Assembly: GCF_023073415.1 (NCBI RefSeq)
Contig: NZ_JADPJL010000068.1
Location: 1-64,000, forward strand
Length of the DNA: 64,000 nucleotides
DNA from: Bradyrhizobium sp. 190
GTDB lineage: Bacteria; Pseudomonadota; Alphaproteobacteria; Rhizobiales; Xanthobacteraceae
Reading direction: 5' to 3'
Part shown: one piece after another, positions 17,419-26,910 of the stretch
How positions within the stretch are numbered: the first letter of the stretch is position 1
Layout of the letters: each line of letters opens with the position of its first letter
Notes under the pieces: model-generated
The model's database searches: none
Seen by the model: only the letters and a program-made list of their open reading frames with translations
Told to the model about the DNA's origin: nothing
Program-made: the position numbers and the translations under genes

Positions 17419-18114
17419 ATGACATCATCCCGCCCCTTCAGCCACATCGACACCTGGGTGTTCGATCTCGACAACACGCTCTACCCGCATCACGTCAATC
17501 TGTGGCAGCAGGTCGACGCGCGGATCGGCGAGTTCATCAGCGCGTTCCTGAAAATCTCCGCGGAAGAAGCCCGCGTGATCCAGAAGGATTATTACCGCCG
17601 CTACGGCACCAGCATGCGCGGCATGATGACCGAGCACGGCGTGGGCGCCGACGACTATCTGGCCTATGTGCACAAGATCGATCACTCGCCGCTGGAGCCG
17701 AACCCCGCGATGGGCGCTGCGATCGCAAAGCTTCCGGGGCGCAAGCTGATCCTGACCAACGGCTCGACCGACCATGCCGGCGCGGTGCTGGCTCGGCTCG
17801 GCATAACCCAGCATTTCGAGGCGGTGTTCGACATCATCGCCGCCGAACTTGAGCCGAAGCCAGCGCCGCAGACCTACGACAAATTCTTGCGCATCCATGG
17901 CGTCGATCCCCTGAGGTCGGCGATGTTCGAGGATCTCGCCCGCAACCTCGTGGTACCGCACCAGCTCGGCATGACCACGGTGCTGGTGGTGCCCGACGGC
18001 GCCAAGGAAGTGGTGCGCGAGGATTGGGAGCTGGAGGGCCGGGATGCGGCTTACGTGGATCACGTGACGGATGATTTGACAGGATTTTTGCAGCGGTTGA
18101 GTAATCGCGGATAG
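17419..18114 (+). CDS. HAD-family pyrimidine 5'-nucleotidase-type hydrolase
   Basis: A 231-residue haloacid dehalogenase-superfamily phosphatase. Motif I is WVFDLDNTLYP (catalytic Asp16 and Asp18), motif II is LILTNGS (about 108-114), the motif III Lys lies in ELEPKP and motif IV is MFEDLARN. These and the all-helical cap (QQVDARIGEFISAFL...) match the pyrimidine 5'-nucleotidase (SDT1/YjjG-like) subgroup, which removes phosphate from UMP or CMP-like nucleotides; the exact substrate is inferred. The ATG at 17419 has a GAGAGAG site. Palindromic repeats lie on both sides, so it is probably a single-gene unit. Confidence 0.88.
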   Translation: MTSSRPFSHIDTWVFDLDNTLYPHHVNLWQQVDARIGEFISAFLKISAEEARVIQKDYYRRYGTSMRGMMTEHGVGADDYLAYVHKIDHSPLEPNPAMGAAIAKLPGRKLILTNGSTDHAGAVLARLGITQHFEAVFDIIAAELEPKPAPQTYDKFLRIHGVDPLRSAMFEDLARNLVVPHQLGMTTVLVVPDGAKEVVREDWELEGRDAAYVDHVTDDLTGFLQRLSNRG

Positions 18115-18275
18115 TCGTCCCTGCGAACGCAGGGACCCATACCGCGTGATCTATAGAGGAAACATGGTGGCCGACGCTCTGCCAACTACCGCCGTAGCTT
18201 GCTGAAGCGAAGCCGTCGCCCTTCCTGACCCATACGCCGGCCGCGGCGTATGGGTCCCTGCGTTCGCAGGACGAC
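18114..18275. repeat. Paired palindromic repeat (GTCCCTGCGAACGCAGGGAC family)
   Basis: The left arm gtcgtccctgcgaacgcagg and its inverted right copy (to 18275) enclose about 110 bases that also occur between such arms in related genomes (from memory). The left arm begins on the last base of the HAD gene stop codon. Confidence 0.88.
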
Positions 18276-18350
18276 GAGAGAGCCTTGACTCTCCCTGCCC
18301 AAATCCCGAAAAAGCCCGTCAACTTCGCCCGAAAGCCTAAGGAAATCCCG

Positions 18351-19196
18351 ATGTCCCTGTCCGCACTCGAATCCACCGTCAACTCCGCCTTCGACGCCCG
18401 CGACGGCATTTCGACGTCGACCAAGGGCGAGGTTCGCGAGGCTGTCGATAGCGCGCTCGAACTGCTCGACAAGGGCGAGACGCGCGTCGCTGAGCGCGGA
18501 GCTGATGGCAAGTGGAAGGTCAATCAGTGGCTGAAGAAGGCGGTGCTGCTGTCGTTTCGCCTCAACGACATGAGCGCGATTCCCGGCGGCCCAGGCAAGG
18601 CGTCGTGGTGGGACAAGGTGCCCTCGAAATTCGAAGGCTGGGGCGAGAACCGTTTTCGCGACGCGGGCTTTCGCGCTGTCCCCGGCTCGATCGTGCGCCG
18701 CTCGGCCTTCATCGCCCGCAACGTCGTGCTGATGCCGTCCTTCGTCAATCTCGGCGCCTATGTCGATGAAGCAACCATGATCGACACCTGGTCCACGGTC
18801 GGAAGCTGCGCGCAGATCGGCAAGCGCGTGCATATTTCGGGCGGCGTCGGCATCGGCGGCGTGCTGGAGCCGCTGCAGGCCGAGCCCGTGATCGTCGAGG
18901 ACGACTGCTTCATCGGCGCGCGCAGCGAGGTCGCCGAAGGCGTGATCGTGCGCAAGGGTGCGGTGCTGTCGATGGGTGTGTTCCTCGGCGCCTCCACCAA
19001 GATCGTCGACCGCGAGACCGGTGAAATCTTCATCGGCGAAGTTCCGGAGTATTCGGTCGTGGTTCCCGGCGCCCTGCCCGGCAAGCCCTTGAAGAACGGC
19101 CAACCCGGCCCATCCACCGCCTGCGCCGTGATCGTCAAGCGCGTCGACGAACGCACCCGCTCCAAGACCAGCATCAACGAACTGCTGCGGGACTAA
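18351..19196 (+). CDS. dapD: 2,3,4,5-tetrahydropyridine-2,6-dicarboxylate N-succinyltransferase
   Basis: A 281-residue enzyme transferring succinate from succinyl-CoA to tetrahydrodipicolinate in lysine/diaminopimelate synthesis. An N-terminal helical domain (about 1-100) precedes a left-handed beta-helix of hexapeptide repeats (about 105-230; [20 protein letters not shown], then [15 protein letters not shown]). The C-terminal strands end [10 protein letters not shown]. Start: ATG at 18351 with AAGGA upstream; an upstream codon at 18285 would add 22 unrelated residues. dapE, the later desuccinylase, is the next-but-one gene, so the two succinylase-pathway steps sit together. Confidence 0.97.
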   Translation: MSLSALESTVNSAFDARDGISTSTKGEVREAVDSALELLDKGETRVAERGADGKWKVNQWLKKAVLLSFRLNDMSAIPGGPGKASWWDKVPSKFEGWGENRFRDAGFRAVPGSIVRRSAFIARNVVLMPSFVNLGAYVDEATMIDTWSTVGSCAQIGKRVHISGGVGIGGVLEPLQAEPVIVEDDCFIGARSEVAEGVIVRKGAVLSMGVFLGASTKIVDRETGEIFIGEVPEYSVVVPGALPGKPLKNGQPGPSTACAVIVKRVDERTRSKTSINELLRD

Positions 19197-19265
19197 TCGA
19201 ACCGGGGACTTTCCCGCGCGACTAACGTACCGGACACGGGCTTCCGCCCTCCGGAGCATTTGCGC

Positions 19266-19883
19266 ATGGACTGGACCTGGTACCTGTTCCGCTTCGACGG
19301 CCGCATCAACCGCGCCAAATTGTGGCTCGCGGGGCTGGTCATGTTGGGCGGGCTGACTGTTCTGGGCGCTGTGATCGTGGCGATCCAGAGCCTGTTCGGC
19401 GGGCCGACATCGTTCAGTTTGGGCGCCAAGGACATCTTCAAGCTGGTGGATTCCGACGTCTACCGGACGCTGAAACCAGCCGATCTTCCCAGGCTTGTCA
19501 CCAAGCTGCTCGGCATCTCGTTGCTGCTGTGGGTCTACTTCGCCACCTCGATGAAGCGGCTGCACGACCGCGACAAGAGCGGCTGGTGGATGGTGCCGTT
19601 CTTCGTCGTCCCCGGCCTCTACAACCAGTTCGACGACCGGCTGCCCGACTCCTACTTCATGATGCTGCCTGCCCTGATCGTATTTGCCTTATACGTGTGG
19701 GGCTTCATCGAAATGTATTGCCTGAGGGGTTCGCGCAAGACGAACCGGTTCGGCACCGATCCGCTTGCACCGAAGGCGCCGCGCGACACGCGGCCGCCTT
19801 GGGACCAGCAGAGTGAGATCGAAATGGTGCCGCACAAGGCTGGCCCGCCGCCGGTTTGGCGTGTTAAGCCGGGGTATGAATGA
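19266..19883 (+). CDS. DUF805 family membrane protein
   Basis: A 205-residue membrane protein matching DUF805: the opening [18 protein letters not shown], then helices at about 18-40, 82-100 and 110-160, with the family's HDRDKSGWW motif near residue 100 in the loop. The C-terminal 45 residues are a polar cytosolic tail rich in Pro. The function is unknown; the family often lies beside unrelated housekeeping genes. The last eight bases overlap the dapE start, so the two are coupled between dapD and dapE. Confidence 0.85.
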   Translation: MDWTWYLFRFDGRINRAKLWLAGLVMLGGLTVLGAVIVAIQSLFGGPTSFSLGAKDIFKLVDSDVYRTLKPADLPRLVTKLLGISLLLWVYFATSMKRLHDRDKSGWWMVPFFVVPGLYNQFDDRLPDSYFMMLPALIVFALYVWGFIEMYCLRGSRKTNRFGTDPLAPKAPRDTRPPWDQQSEIEMVPHKAGPPPVWRVKPGYE

Positions 19884-21030
19884 CGCCGTTTCCATTACCC
19901 GCGACCTCGTCCGCTGCCCGTCTGTCACCCCTGCCGATGCCGGTGCGCTCGGCGTGCTCGAGCGCCTGCTGAAGGACGCCGGCTTCGAGGTGCACCGCGT
20001 CACCTTCGGCGAACCCGGCACCGCCGACATCGACAACCTCTACGCCCGTATCGGCGACAGCGCGCCGCACATCACCTTTGCCGGACATACCGACGTGGTG
20101 CCGCCCGGTGACGAGACGGCGTGGACGCTCGGCGCGTTCTCGGGCGAGGTCAGGGACGGTTTCCTCTATGGCCGCGGCGCGGTCGACATGAAGGGCGGCA
20201 TCGCCTGCAGCGTTGCCGCCGTGCTGCAATATCTCGCCAACGTCAGTGGCAAGCCCAAGGGCTCGATTTCGTTTTTGATCACCGGCGATGAGGAAGACAT
20301 TTCCGTCAACGGCACCATCAAGCTTCTGAAATGGTGCGCGGAGCGCGGCGAGAAATTCGATCATTGCGTGCTTGGCGAGCCGTCAAACGTCGAAGTGCTC
20401 GGCGACTGCATCAAGATCGGCCGCCGCGGCTCGCAATCCGGCACGCTCTATGTTGATGGCGTGCAGGGCCACGTCGCCTATCCGCACCGCGCGGCCAATC
20501 CAGTGCCGGATATTTCGCGGCTGATCGTGGCACTCTCCGACGAGCCGCTCGATCACGGCAGCGCGCAGTTCCAGGCCTCCAATCTCGAATTCACCTCCGT
20601 CGACGTCGGCAACACCGCAAGCAATGTGATCCCGGGACAGGCGCGCGCAAAGTTCAACATCCGCTTCAACGACAACCACACGCAGGACACGCTGCGCGCG
20701 CTCGTCGAGGAACGGCTGGCAAAGGCCTGCGGCAACCGCATCCGCGCCCGCATCGTCTGGGAGTATTCCAACTCCAACGTGTTCGTGACTAAACCCGGCG
20801 CGTTCACCGACCTCGCCGTCAGCGCGATCGAGGAGGTGACGGGACGCAAGCCGGAACTCTCCACCTCCGGCGGCACGTCCGATGCGCGTTTTATCTCCAG
20901 CTATTGCCCGGTGATCGAGTTCGGCCTGGTCGGCCAGACCATGCACCAGGTCGACGAGCGTACGCCGGTGTCCGATCTGGAAAAGCTGACTAAGATCTAT
21001 CGGGGGATATTGGATAGGTATTTCGCGTAG
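19876..21030 (+). CDS. dapE: Succinyl-diaminopimelate desuccinylase
   Basis: A 384-residue M20-family metallohydrolase removing succinate from N-succinyl-LL-diaminopimelate. The di-zinc ligand motifs are [30 protein letters not shown] with the catalytic Glu, GEPS and a late MHQVDE. An inserted dimerisation lid lies at about 180-290. Start: ATG at 19876, directly after GGGG, overlapping the DUF805 gene by eight bases in another frame. It completes the lysine branch begun by dapD upstream. Confidence 0.97.
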   Translation: MNDAVSITRDLVRCPSVTPADAGALGVLERLLKDAGFEVHRVTFGEPGTADIDNLYARIGDSAPHITFAGHTDVVPPGDETAWTLGAFSGEVRDGFLYGRGAVDMKGGIACSVAAVLQYLANVSGKPKGSISFLITGDEEDISVNGTIKLLKWCAERGEKFDHCVLGEPSNVEVLGDCIKIGRRGSQSGTLYVDGVQGHVAYPHRAANPVPDISRLIVALSDEPLDHGSAQFQASNLEFTSVDVGNTASNVIPGQARAKFNIRFNDNHTQDTLRALVEERLAKACGNRIRARIVWEYSNSNVFVTKPGAFTDLAVSAIEEVTGRKPELSTSGGTSDARFISSYCPVIEFGLVGQTMHQVDERTPVSDLEKLTKIYRGILDRYFA

Positions 21031-21056
21031 TGCACCGCCGTCGTCATCCGCACAGA

Positions 21057-21140
21057 TTCGTAGGATGGGTGGAGCGAAGCGATACCCATCACCTCGCCGC
21101 AAGCCCGATGGGTATCGCTTCGCTCCACCCATCCTACGAA
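21057..21140. repeat. Paired palindromic repeat (TAGGATGGGTGGAGCGAAGC family)
   Basis: The left arm ttcgtaggatgggtggagcg (continuing to 21091) and its exact inverted copy ending at 21140 enclose about 15 bases. It lies between the convergent dapE and truA and could fold in either transcript. Confidence 0.9.
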
Positions 21141-21154
21141 CTCGTCGCCGCCGC

Positions 21155-21892
21155 CTAATACTCCACCCGCACCAGATACAGCCCATCCGGCGGCGCGACG
21201 GGGCCGCAGGCGGCGCGGTTGCGGGCGGCGAGTGCGGCGGCGAGATCGTCGGCGCTCCAGCGGCCTTCGCCGACCCACACCAGCGAGCCCACCATCGAGC
21301 GCACCTGGCTGTGCAGGAAAGAGCGCGCGGAAGTGAGGATCGCAACCTCGTCGCCCTCTCTGACGACGTCGAGCTGATCGAGCGTCTTCTCCGGCGATTT
21401 CGCCTGGCATTCGGTGTCGCGAAACGTCGTGAAATCGTGCTTGCCGAGCAAGCGTTGCGCGGCGATGTGCATCGTGTCCGTATCGAGATGGCGCGGCACC
21501 CGCCAGCTTCGCTTGATATCGAGCGCGAGGTTGGCGCGGTGGTTGGTGATGCGATAACGGTAGTGGCGCTTGATCGCGGAGAAACGCGCCTCGAAATCAT
21601 CGGCTACGATTTCCGCCGAGAGCACGCCGATCGGATGCGGGCGCAGGTGCGCGTTCAACCCGTCGCGCAGCCGGCCCGGCGGAAACGGCTTTTTTATATC
21701 GCAATGCGCGACCTGCGCGAGCGCATGCACGCCGGCATCGGTGCGGCCCGAGCCGTGAACGCGAACCTGTTCGCCGCTGATCGCCTTCACCGCGGCTTCC
21801 AGCGTCCCCTGCACGGTCGATCCGTTGTCCTGGATCTGCCAGCCTGAGAACGGCGTGCCGTCATATTCGATGATGAGCTTGTAGCGGGGCAT
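21155..21892 (-). CDS. truA: tRNA pseudouridine(38-40) synthase TruA
   Basis: A 245-residue pseudouridine synthase modifying positions 38-40 in the anticodon arm of many tRNAs. The catalytic Asp is in GRTDAGVHA (about 50-58); [10 protein letters not shown] opens the first domain, and RHYRYRITN and [12 protein letters not shown] are family landmarks. The start ATG at 21892 overlaps the fmt stop (TGATG), so it is translationally coupled behind fmt in the leftward def-fmt-truA block. Confidence 0.97.
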   Translation of the reverse strand: MPRYKLIIEYDGTPFSGWQIQDNGSTVQGTLEAAVKAISGEQVRVHGSGRTDAGVHALAQVAHCDIKKPFPPGRLRDGLNAHLRPHPIGVLSAEIVADDFEARFSAIKRHYRYRITNHRANLALDIKRSWRVPRHLDTDTMHIAAQRLLGKHDFTTFRDTECQAKSPEKTLDQLDVVREGDEVAILTSARSFLHSQVRSMVGSLVWVGEGRWSADDLAAALAARNRAACGPVAPPDGLYLVRVEY

Positions 21893-22824
21893 CAGCCTAG
21901 CCGCGCGGGCGGTTTGAGCGGCGTGCCGCGCAAAAAGTCCGCGGCTTTCATCGGGGCCTTGCCGGCGCGCTGCAATTCCAGAATGCGGATCGCGCCGTCG
22001 CCGCAAGCAATCGTCAGGCGATCGTCGAGCACCTCGCCCGGCGCGCCGGATCCGCTTGCCGGTTCGCAGCGCAGAATCTTGATCCGTGCCGGTTCGCCAT
22101 CGCTCGCGATCTCGCACCAGGCGCCGGGGAACGGAGACAGGCCGTGAATATGCCGCAGCACCTCGCGCGCCGGGCGCTGCCAATCGATCCGCGCCTCGGT
22201 CTTCTCGATCTTGGCGGCGTAGGTCACGCCGTCTTCGCTCTGTTTCTGGAGTTGCAATCCGCCCCGAGCAAGCCCTCCCATCGCGCGCACCATCAGGTCG
22301 GCGCCGAGCGGCGCCAGCGCATCGTGCAGGTCGGCCGCGGTCATGGTGTCCGTGATCGGCAGCCGCTCGGCCATCGCGACGTCGCCGGTGTCGAGGCCGA
22401 CATCCATCTTCATCACCATCACGCCGCTCTCGGCATCGCCTGCCATGATCGCGCGGTTGATCGGGGCGGCGCCGCGCCAGCGCGGCAAAAGTGAAGCATG
22501 CAGGTTGAAGCAGCCGAGCGGCGGCGCATCCAGAATGGCCTGCGGCAGGATCATGCCGTAGGCGACGACGACCGCCGCATCGGCATTGTGCGCGCGAAAC
22601 TCCTCGAGCGCTTCCGGCGTCTTCAGCGTCGTCGGCGTCAGCACGGGAATCCCGAGCCGCCGCGCTTCCTGCTCGACCGGCGTCGGCTGCAGCTTCATGC
22701 CCCGCCCGGCCGGCTTCGGCGCGCGGGTATAGACGGCCACGACCTCATGGCCGTGGGCCACGAGTTCCAGCAGCGTCGGCACCGCAAAATCGGGCGTGCC
22801 CATGAAGATCAAGCGGAGAGGCAT
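21892..22824 (-). CDS. fmt: Methionyl-tRNA formyltransferase
   Basis: A 310-residue enzyme that formylates initiator Met-tRNA using 10-formyltetrahydrofolate. The N-terminal Rossmann-type domain carries [10 protein letters not shown], the folate/active-site motif [19 protein letters not shown] and the catalytic Asp in [10 protein letters not shown]-terminal OB-fold (about 205-310) binds tRNA. Start: MPLRLIFMG at 22824; a TTG nine bases upstream is possible but less likely. A palindromic repeat separates it from def, so the two may be transcribed together but not coupled. Confidence 0.96.
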   Translation of the reverse strand: MPLRLIFMGTPDFAVPTLLELVAHGHEVVAVYTRAPKPAGRGMKLQPTPVEQEARRLGIPVLTPTTLKTPEALEEFRAHNADAAVVVAYGMILPQAILDAPPLGCFNLHASLLPRWRGAAPINRAIMAGDAESGVMVMKMDVGLDTGDVAMAERLPITDTMTAADLHDALAPLGADLMVRAMGGLARGGLQLQKQSEDGVTYAAKIEKTEARIDWQRPAREVLRHIHGLSPFPGAWCEIASDGEPARIKILRCEPASGSGAPGEVLDDRLTIACGDGAIRILELQRAGKAPMKAADFLRGTPLKPPARLG

Positions 22825-22858
22825 GAGGCGCAAAATCCCGGGACGATTCAGTTTATTC

Positions 22859-22942
22859 CGTCATGGCCGGGCTTGTCCCGGCCATCCACGTCTTTAGTGC
22901 AGCGAGAAAGGCGTGGATGCCCGGCACAAGGCCGGGCATGAC
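22859..22942. repeat. Paired palindromic repeat (CATGGCCGGGCTTGTCCCGG family)
   Basis: The arms cgtcatggccgggcttgtcc and the inverted ggcacaaggccgggcatgac enclose tctttagtgcagcgagaaag. It is a diverged copy of the element at 13898, placed between def and fmt. Confidence 0.88.
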
Positions 22943-22961
22943 GGTTGAGAGAGTGGCGGCC

Positions 22962-23489
22962 TTACTCCGCCGCGCGTTTCGCGGCCTTGGTAAACTTCTT
23001 CATCACGCGGTCGCGCTTCAGCTTTGACAGATAGTCGACGAACAGCACGCCGTTGAGATGGTCGATCTCGTGCTGGATGCAGGTGGCGAACAGGCCATCG
23101 GCGTCCTCCTCATGCACCTTGCCGTCGAGATCGGTGAAACGAATGCGGACCTGGGCGGGGCGCTCGACCTCCTCGTAATATTCGGGGATCGAGAGGCAGC
23201 CCTCCTCGTAGACCGACAATTCCTCCGACGAGGAGATGATTTCCGGATTGATGAACACCCGCGGGCGCGGCTTGGTCTCGCCGTTCTCGTCCTTCTTGGC
23301 GAGGTCCATGGTGATCAGCCGCAAGGGTTGCGCGACCTGGATCGCCGCGAGCCCAATGCCGGGCGCGTCGTACATGGTCTCGAACATGTCGTCGGCAAGC
23401 TTGCGGATCTCCGTCGTCACCTTCTCGACGGGTTTGGAGACCAGCCGGAGCTGTTTGTCCGGCAGGATGATGATTTCTCTTAGGGCCAT
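22962..23489 (-). CDS. def: Peptide deformylase
   Basis: A 175-residue metalloenzyme removing the N-formyl group from new proteins. All three motifs are present: GIGLAAIQV (about 45-53), EEGCLSIPE with the metal-binding Cys (about 90-98) and QHEIDHLNG with two metal His residues and the catalytic Glu. The start chosen is [11 protein letters not shown] at 23489; an upstream TTG at 23525 would add 12 residues. The C-terminal Lys/Arg-rich helix is normal. It pairs functionally with fmt downstream. Confidence 0.97.
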   Translation of the reverse strand: MALREIIILPDKQLRLVSKPVEKVTTEIRKLADDMFETMYDAPGIGLAAIQVAQPLRLITMDLAKKDENGETKPRPRVFINPEIISSSEELSVYEEGCLSIPEYYEEVERPAQVRIRFTDLDGKVHEEDADGLFATCIQHEIDHLNGVLFVDYLSKLKRDRVMKKFTKAAKRAAE

Positions 23490-23541
23490 AGCGCGCGATT
23501 TAAGCTGCTGATTTGTCGCGGTCAATGCGCCGGGGCGTCCG

Positions 23542-23556
23542 TTAAGGCGGCCTTAA
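23542..23556. promoter_or_regulatory. Candidate CtrA binding site
   Basis: TTAA-GGCGGCC-TTAA fits the full CtrA consensus (TTAA, seven bases, TTAA) and is part of the perfect palindrome GTTAAGGCGGCCTTAAC. More TTAA blocks follow at 23566, 23577 and 23590. It lies in the divergent spacer between def and rmuC, so it could control either gene. Confidence 0.5.
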
Positions 23557-23659
23557 CCATGATTTTTAAGGCAACGTTAACCACGAAAATTAACCCGCCA
23601 TTTACCATAAACGTTCCCTCTTCGTTCGCGAATGCCAGCGAATCGGGCTACATAGCCAC

Positions 23660-24868
23660 ATGAACGAAATTCTTTTCATCGTCGGCGACCTGCCGATTCA
23701 CGTTGGCGAGGCGCTGATCGGGTTCGGCGCGCTGGCTTTGGTGCTGCTGCTGGTGATCGCCATCATCATCGCCCGCTCCGGTCGCCGGGGCGCGGAACTG
23801 GCGATGGCGCAGGCGATTCGCGCCGACGAGCTGGAGGAGCGCCTGAGCGAGATGCTGCGGGCGCAGAGCGAGTCCACCGGTCGGGTCGACGCCATGGCGC
23901 AGGCGCTGGTGGGCCGCCAGTCCGAGATGACGCGGGCGGTCAACGAACGGCTGGATTCAGTGACGCATCGGGTCGGCCAGTCGATGGAAGCGACCACCCG
24001 CCACACCATGGACAGCTTGCGCGTGCTGCATGAGCGGCTCGGCATCATCGACAACGCGCACAAGAACCTCACCGACCTGACGTCGCAGGTGACGACCTTG
24101 CGCGACGTGCTCGCCAACAAGCAGTCGCGCGGCGCCTTCGGCCAGGCGCGGATGGAAGCCATCGTGCAGGACGGCATGCCGCAGGGCTCGTACGAGTTCC
24201 AGCACACGCTCTCGTCCGGCAAGCGGCCGGATTGCGTGGTGTTCCTGCCCGACCAGCGCCCGCTCTGCATCGACGCGAAATTTCCGCTTGAAGCAATGAC
24301 CGCGCTGCACGACGCACGCAGCGACGAGGAAAAGAAATTCGCCACCCAACGCCTGCGCAACGACGTGATGAAGCACGTCAACGACATCGCCGAGAAATAC
24401 CTGATCACCGGCGAGACCCAGGATACCGCGCTGATGTTCGTGCCGTCGGAATCGGTCTATGCGGAAATCCACGACGGTTTCGACGACGTGATCCAGAAGG
24501 CCTACCGCGCCCGCGTCGTGCTGGTGTCGCCCTCGCTTCTGATGCTGGCGATCCAGGTGATGCAGCAGATCCTGAAAGACGCGCGGATGCGCGACGCCGC
24601 CGACCAGATCCGCACCGAGGTGCTCAACCTCGGCGACGATCTGGGGCGCCTGCGCGAGCGCGTGCTCAAGCTGCAGAAGCACTTTGGCGACGTCAACGAG
24701 GATGTGCGACAGATATTGATTTCGGCCGACAAGATCGAGAAGCGCGCCGGACGGATCGAGGAACTCGATTTCAGCAAGACGGATGCGCCGGTCGAAGTCC
24801 CGCGCTTCGTCAAGAGCGAAACACCCGAGCTGTTCCCAGTGCCGCGCAAGCTGCAGGCTGGGGAGTAG
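23660..24868 (+). CDS. rmuC: DNA recombination protein RmuC
   Basis: A 402-residue RmuC-family protein. A single N-terminal membrane helix (ALVLLLVIAIIIARS, about 24-40) anchors it. A long coiled coil follows (about 50-140), then the conserved RmuC core (about 150-340) with a PD-(D/E)XK-like stretch, DCVVFLPDQRPLCIDAKFPLEA. RmuC limits inversions at short inverted repeats and has been linked to DNA degradation at the membrane; catalysis is inferred. Start ATG at 23660. It is divergent from def, with the CtrA-like palindrome between them. Confidence 0.93.
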   Translation: MNEILFIVGDLPIHVGEALIGFGALALVLLLVIAIIIARSGRRGAELAMAQAIRADELEERLSEMLRAQSESTGRVDAMAQALVGRQSEMTRAVNERLDSVTHRVGQSMEATTRHTMDSLRVLHERLGIIDNAHKNLTDLTSQVTTLRDVLANKQSRGAFGQARMEAIVQDGMPQGSYEFQHTLSSGKRPDCVVFLPDQRPLCIDAKFPLEAMTALHDARSDEEKKFATQRLRNDVMKHVNDIAEKYLITGETQDTALMFVPSESVYAEIHDGFDDVIQKAYRARVVLVSPSLLMLAIQVMQQILKDARMRDAADQIRTEVLNLGDDLGRLRERVLKLQKHFGDVNEDVRQILISADKIEKRAGRIEELDFSKTDAPVEVPRFVKSETPELFPVPRKLQAGE

Positions 24869-24872
24869 GTTC

Positions 24873-25006
24873 TCCCTTCTGCCCTTGTGGGAGAAGGTGG
24901 CGCGTAGCGCCGGATGAGGGGTTCTTTCCGCGGAGACAGACCCCTCACCCGTCTCGAATGAGCTGCGCTCATTCGATCCACCCTCTCCCACAAGGGGAGA
25001 GGGGAA
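24873..25006. repeat. Paired palindromic repeat (TCTCCCCTTGTGGGAGA family)
   Basis: It has the same architecture as the element at 15025: the outer arms tgcccttgtgggagaaggtg and ctcccacaaggggagagggg, with ggcgcgtagcgccggatgag and gaatgagctgcgctcattc inside. It separates rmuC from the permease gene. Confidence 0.9.
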
Positions 25007-25036
25007 GTGGCCTCGAATCTCTGCTAACACGTCTCC

Positions 25037-26407
25037 ATGACCACACCTGAAGCCGCTGCCAAAGCGACCGACAAGACCGAAACCGCGCGCACCTCCTGGC
25101 GCGAGGCGTGGGCGGTATATCTCCAGCCGCGCGTGCTGATCGTGCTGATGCTTGGCTTCTCCTCCGGCTTGCCGCTGGCGCTGTCGGGGTCGACGCTATT
25201 GGTTTGGATGCGGGAATCCGGCGTCGATCTCGGCACCATCGGGCTGTTTGCGCTGGTCGGCACGCCCTACACGCTGAAATTTATCTGGGCGCCGCTGGTC
25301 GATGCACTGCACGTGCCGATCTTCACGCGCGCCTTCGGCCGAAGGCGCGGCTGGCTGGTGTTCTCACAACTGCTCCTGATCGGCGCGATCCTGCTGCTGG
25401 CGCTGACCGACCCAGCGCGCTCGCCGCTGTTCGTCGCGCTCGGCGCGCTCCTGGTCGCGACGATGTCGTCGACGCAGGACATCGTCGTCGATGCGTTCCG
25501 CGTCGAAAGCCTGCCCGAGAGCGAACAGGCCGCCGGCATGGCGTCCTATGTTGCGGCCTACCGGATCGGCATGCTGATCTCGACCGCCGGCGTGCTGTTC
25601 CTGGTGAGCGCGTTCGAAGACACCGGCATCGGACGTCACGCGGCGTGGATGTGGGGCTATGTTGCCATGGCCGCATTGGTGCTGATCGGCACCGTCACGG
25701 CGCTGGCCGCCACCGAGCCGGAGAAATCCGTGCGCGCCGAGGCCGAGACCCGAGATGAGACGGCGTTCTCGCGCGTCATGCATGCGGCGATCGGAGCGTT
25801 CTCCGAATTTCTGGCTCGCAAGTATGCCTGGGTAGCCTTGGCATTCGTGGTGCTATTCAAATTGACCGACGCGTTTTCCGGCACCATGACCGCGCCGTTC
25901 GTGATCGATCTCGGCTTCACCCGCAACGACTACGCCGCCATCGTCAAGGGCGTCGGCCTCATCGCGACCCTGATCGGCGGTTTTGCCGGCGGCTATGTGG
26001 CGCGGCGCTATTCGCTGGTCGCAAGCCTGTGGATCGGCGGCGTGCTGCAGGCGATCTCTAACCTGGTGTTCGCGTGGCTCGCCTATGTCGGCGTCAATCA
26101 ATGGGCGCTGGCCGTCGCCATCTCGGCGGAAAACTTCACCGGCGCGATCGGCACCGTGATCTTCGTCGCCTATCTTTCGGCGCTGTGCCAGAACCCGCTA
26201 CACACCGCTACTCAATACGCGCTGCTCACTGCACTGGCCGCGGTCGGGCGCACCTATCTATCCTCCGGCGCAGGCTTTGTAGCGGCAGCGACGGGCTGGC
26301 CGCTATTCTTCGTGATCTCCGTCGCGATCGCAGTGCCAAGCCTGATCCTGCTGGCGTGGCTGCAGCGGCGCGGGCATTTCGATGCGGTGGGGCCGGTGAG
26401 GATTTAA
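25037..26407 (+). CDS. ampG: AmpG-like MFS permease (probable muropeptide transporter)
   Basis: A 456-residue major facilitator with about 12 membrane helices. The first (VLIVLMLGFSSGLPLALSG) and the FIWAPLVDALHVPIFTRAFG loop with GRRRGWL match AmpG, the inner-membrane importer of GlcNAc-anhydro-muropeptides during wall recycling. Further matches are SSTQDIVVDAFRVE and YLSALCQNPLHTATQYALLTA. The length is slightly below classical AmpG. No amp or nag gene is adjacent. The symbol rests on recognised signatures; the exact substrate is inferred. Confidence 0.85.
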   Translation: MTTPEAAAKATDKTETARTSWREAWAVYLQPRVLIVLMLGFSSGLPLALSGSTLLVWMRESGVDLGTIGLFALVGTPYTLKFIWAPLVDALHVPIFTRAFGRRRGWLVFSQLLLIGAILLLALTDPARSPLFVALGALLVATMSSTQDIVVDAFRVESLPESEQAAGMASYVAAYRIGMLISTAGVLFLVSAFEDTGIGRHAAWMWGYVAMAALVLIGTVTALAATEPEKSVRAEAETRDETAFSRVMHAAIGAFSEFLARKYAWVALAFVVLFKLTDAFSGTMTAPFVIDLGFTRNDYAAIVKGVGLIATLIGGFAGGYVARRYSLVASLWIGGVLQAISNLVFAWLAYVGVNQWALAVAISAENFTGAIGTVIFVAYLSALCQNPLHTATQYALLTALAAVGRTYLSSGAGFVAAATGWPLFFVISVAIAVPSLILLAWLQRRGHFDAVGPVRI

Positions 26408-26414
26408 GTCTCTT

Positions 26415-26447
26415 GTAGCCCGGATGGAGCGAAGCGCAATCCGGGCG
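26415..26447. repeat. Single palindromic repeat unit (TAGCCCGGATGGAGCGAAGC family)
   Basis: A solo unit, gtagcccggatggagcgaag followed by cgcaatccgggc. The same family occurs as an inverted pair at 42664. Confidence 0.85.
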
Positions 26448-26461
26448 ACGAAGTTCGCTAC

Positions 26462-26887
26462 TCAATGCTTGGTCACCACGCTCCATTTGGTGATGACGGC
26501 TTCGCTCATCTGCCCGGCATCCTGCGCACAGGCGACTTCGTCGACCTTGACGGAAATCGCCTTGCCGATGAAATTTTTCAGTTGCGCGGCCTGGGCGTCG
26601 CTGTTGGTGACGAGTTGGAACGTCTCGGGCCCGGTTTCCAGATTGCACAGCCCGTTCGGCGGCGGCAGACGGCGCGGTTCGCTGGTGATCTGATAGGTCG
26701 CGGCGCGCTTGCTCTTCTTGCCGCCCTTCATGGCGTTGAGTTCGCCGGACAGGACGTCGCCGGCATTGATCGGCTTGCCGGGCTTCGGCGCCGGCTCGGC
26801 CTGCTGCGCCCACGCGGAAGGCGCGGCCAAGGCCACCGCCATCATGAACACAAAACAGGAGCGCTTGCCGAATCGTGGTTTCGTCAT
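26462..26887 (-). CDS. Small secreted hypothetical protein
   Basis: A 141-residue exported protein. A signal peptide (CFVFMMAVALAAPSAWAQQ, cleavage near residue 28) precedes a mature domain of unknown family with phrases ATYQITSEPRRLPPPNGLC and CAQDAGQMSEAVITKW; its two Cys residues could form a disulfide. It lies 23 bases downstream of recR in the same direction and may ride on the dnaX-ybaB-recR transcript. No catalytic motif is visible. Confidence 0.75.
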   Translation of the reverse strand: MTKPRFGKRSCFVFMMAVALAAPSAWAQQAEPAPKPGKPINAGDVLSGELNAMKGGKKSKRAATYQITSEPRRLPPPNGLCNLETGPETFQLVTNSDAQAAQLKNFIGKAISVKVDEVACAQDAGQMSEAVITKWSVVTKH

Positions 26888-26910
26888 GTCGATCAGTTCC
26901 GTTGTGTTGG

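Noticed and set aside
18186-19565. 459-codon open frame on the minus strand opposite dapD
   Set aside because: High-GC DNA keeps antisense frames open; the sequence is His/Asp/Arg-rich low-complexity text with no domain, and dapD is unmistakable on the other strand.
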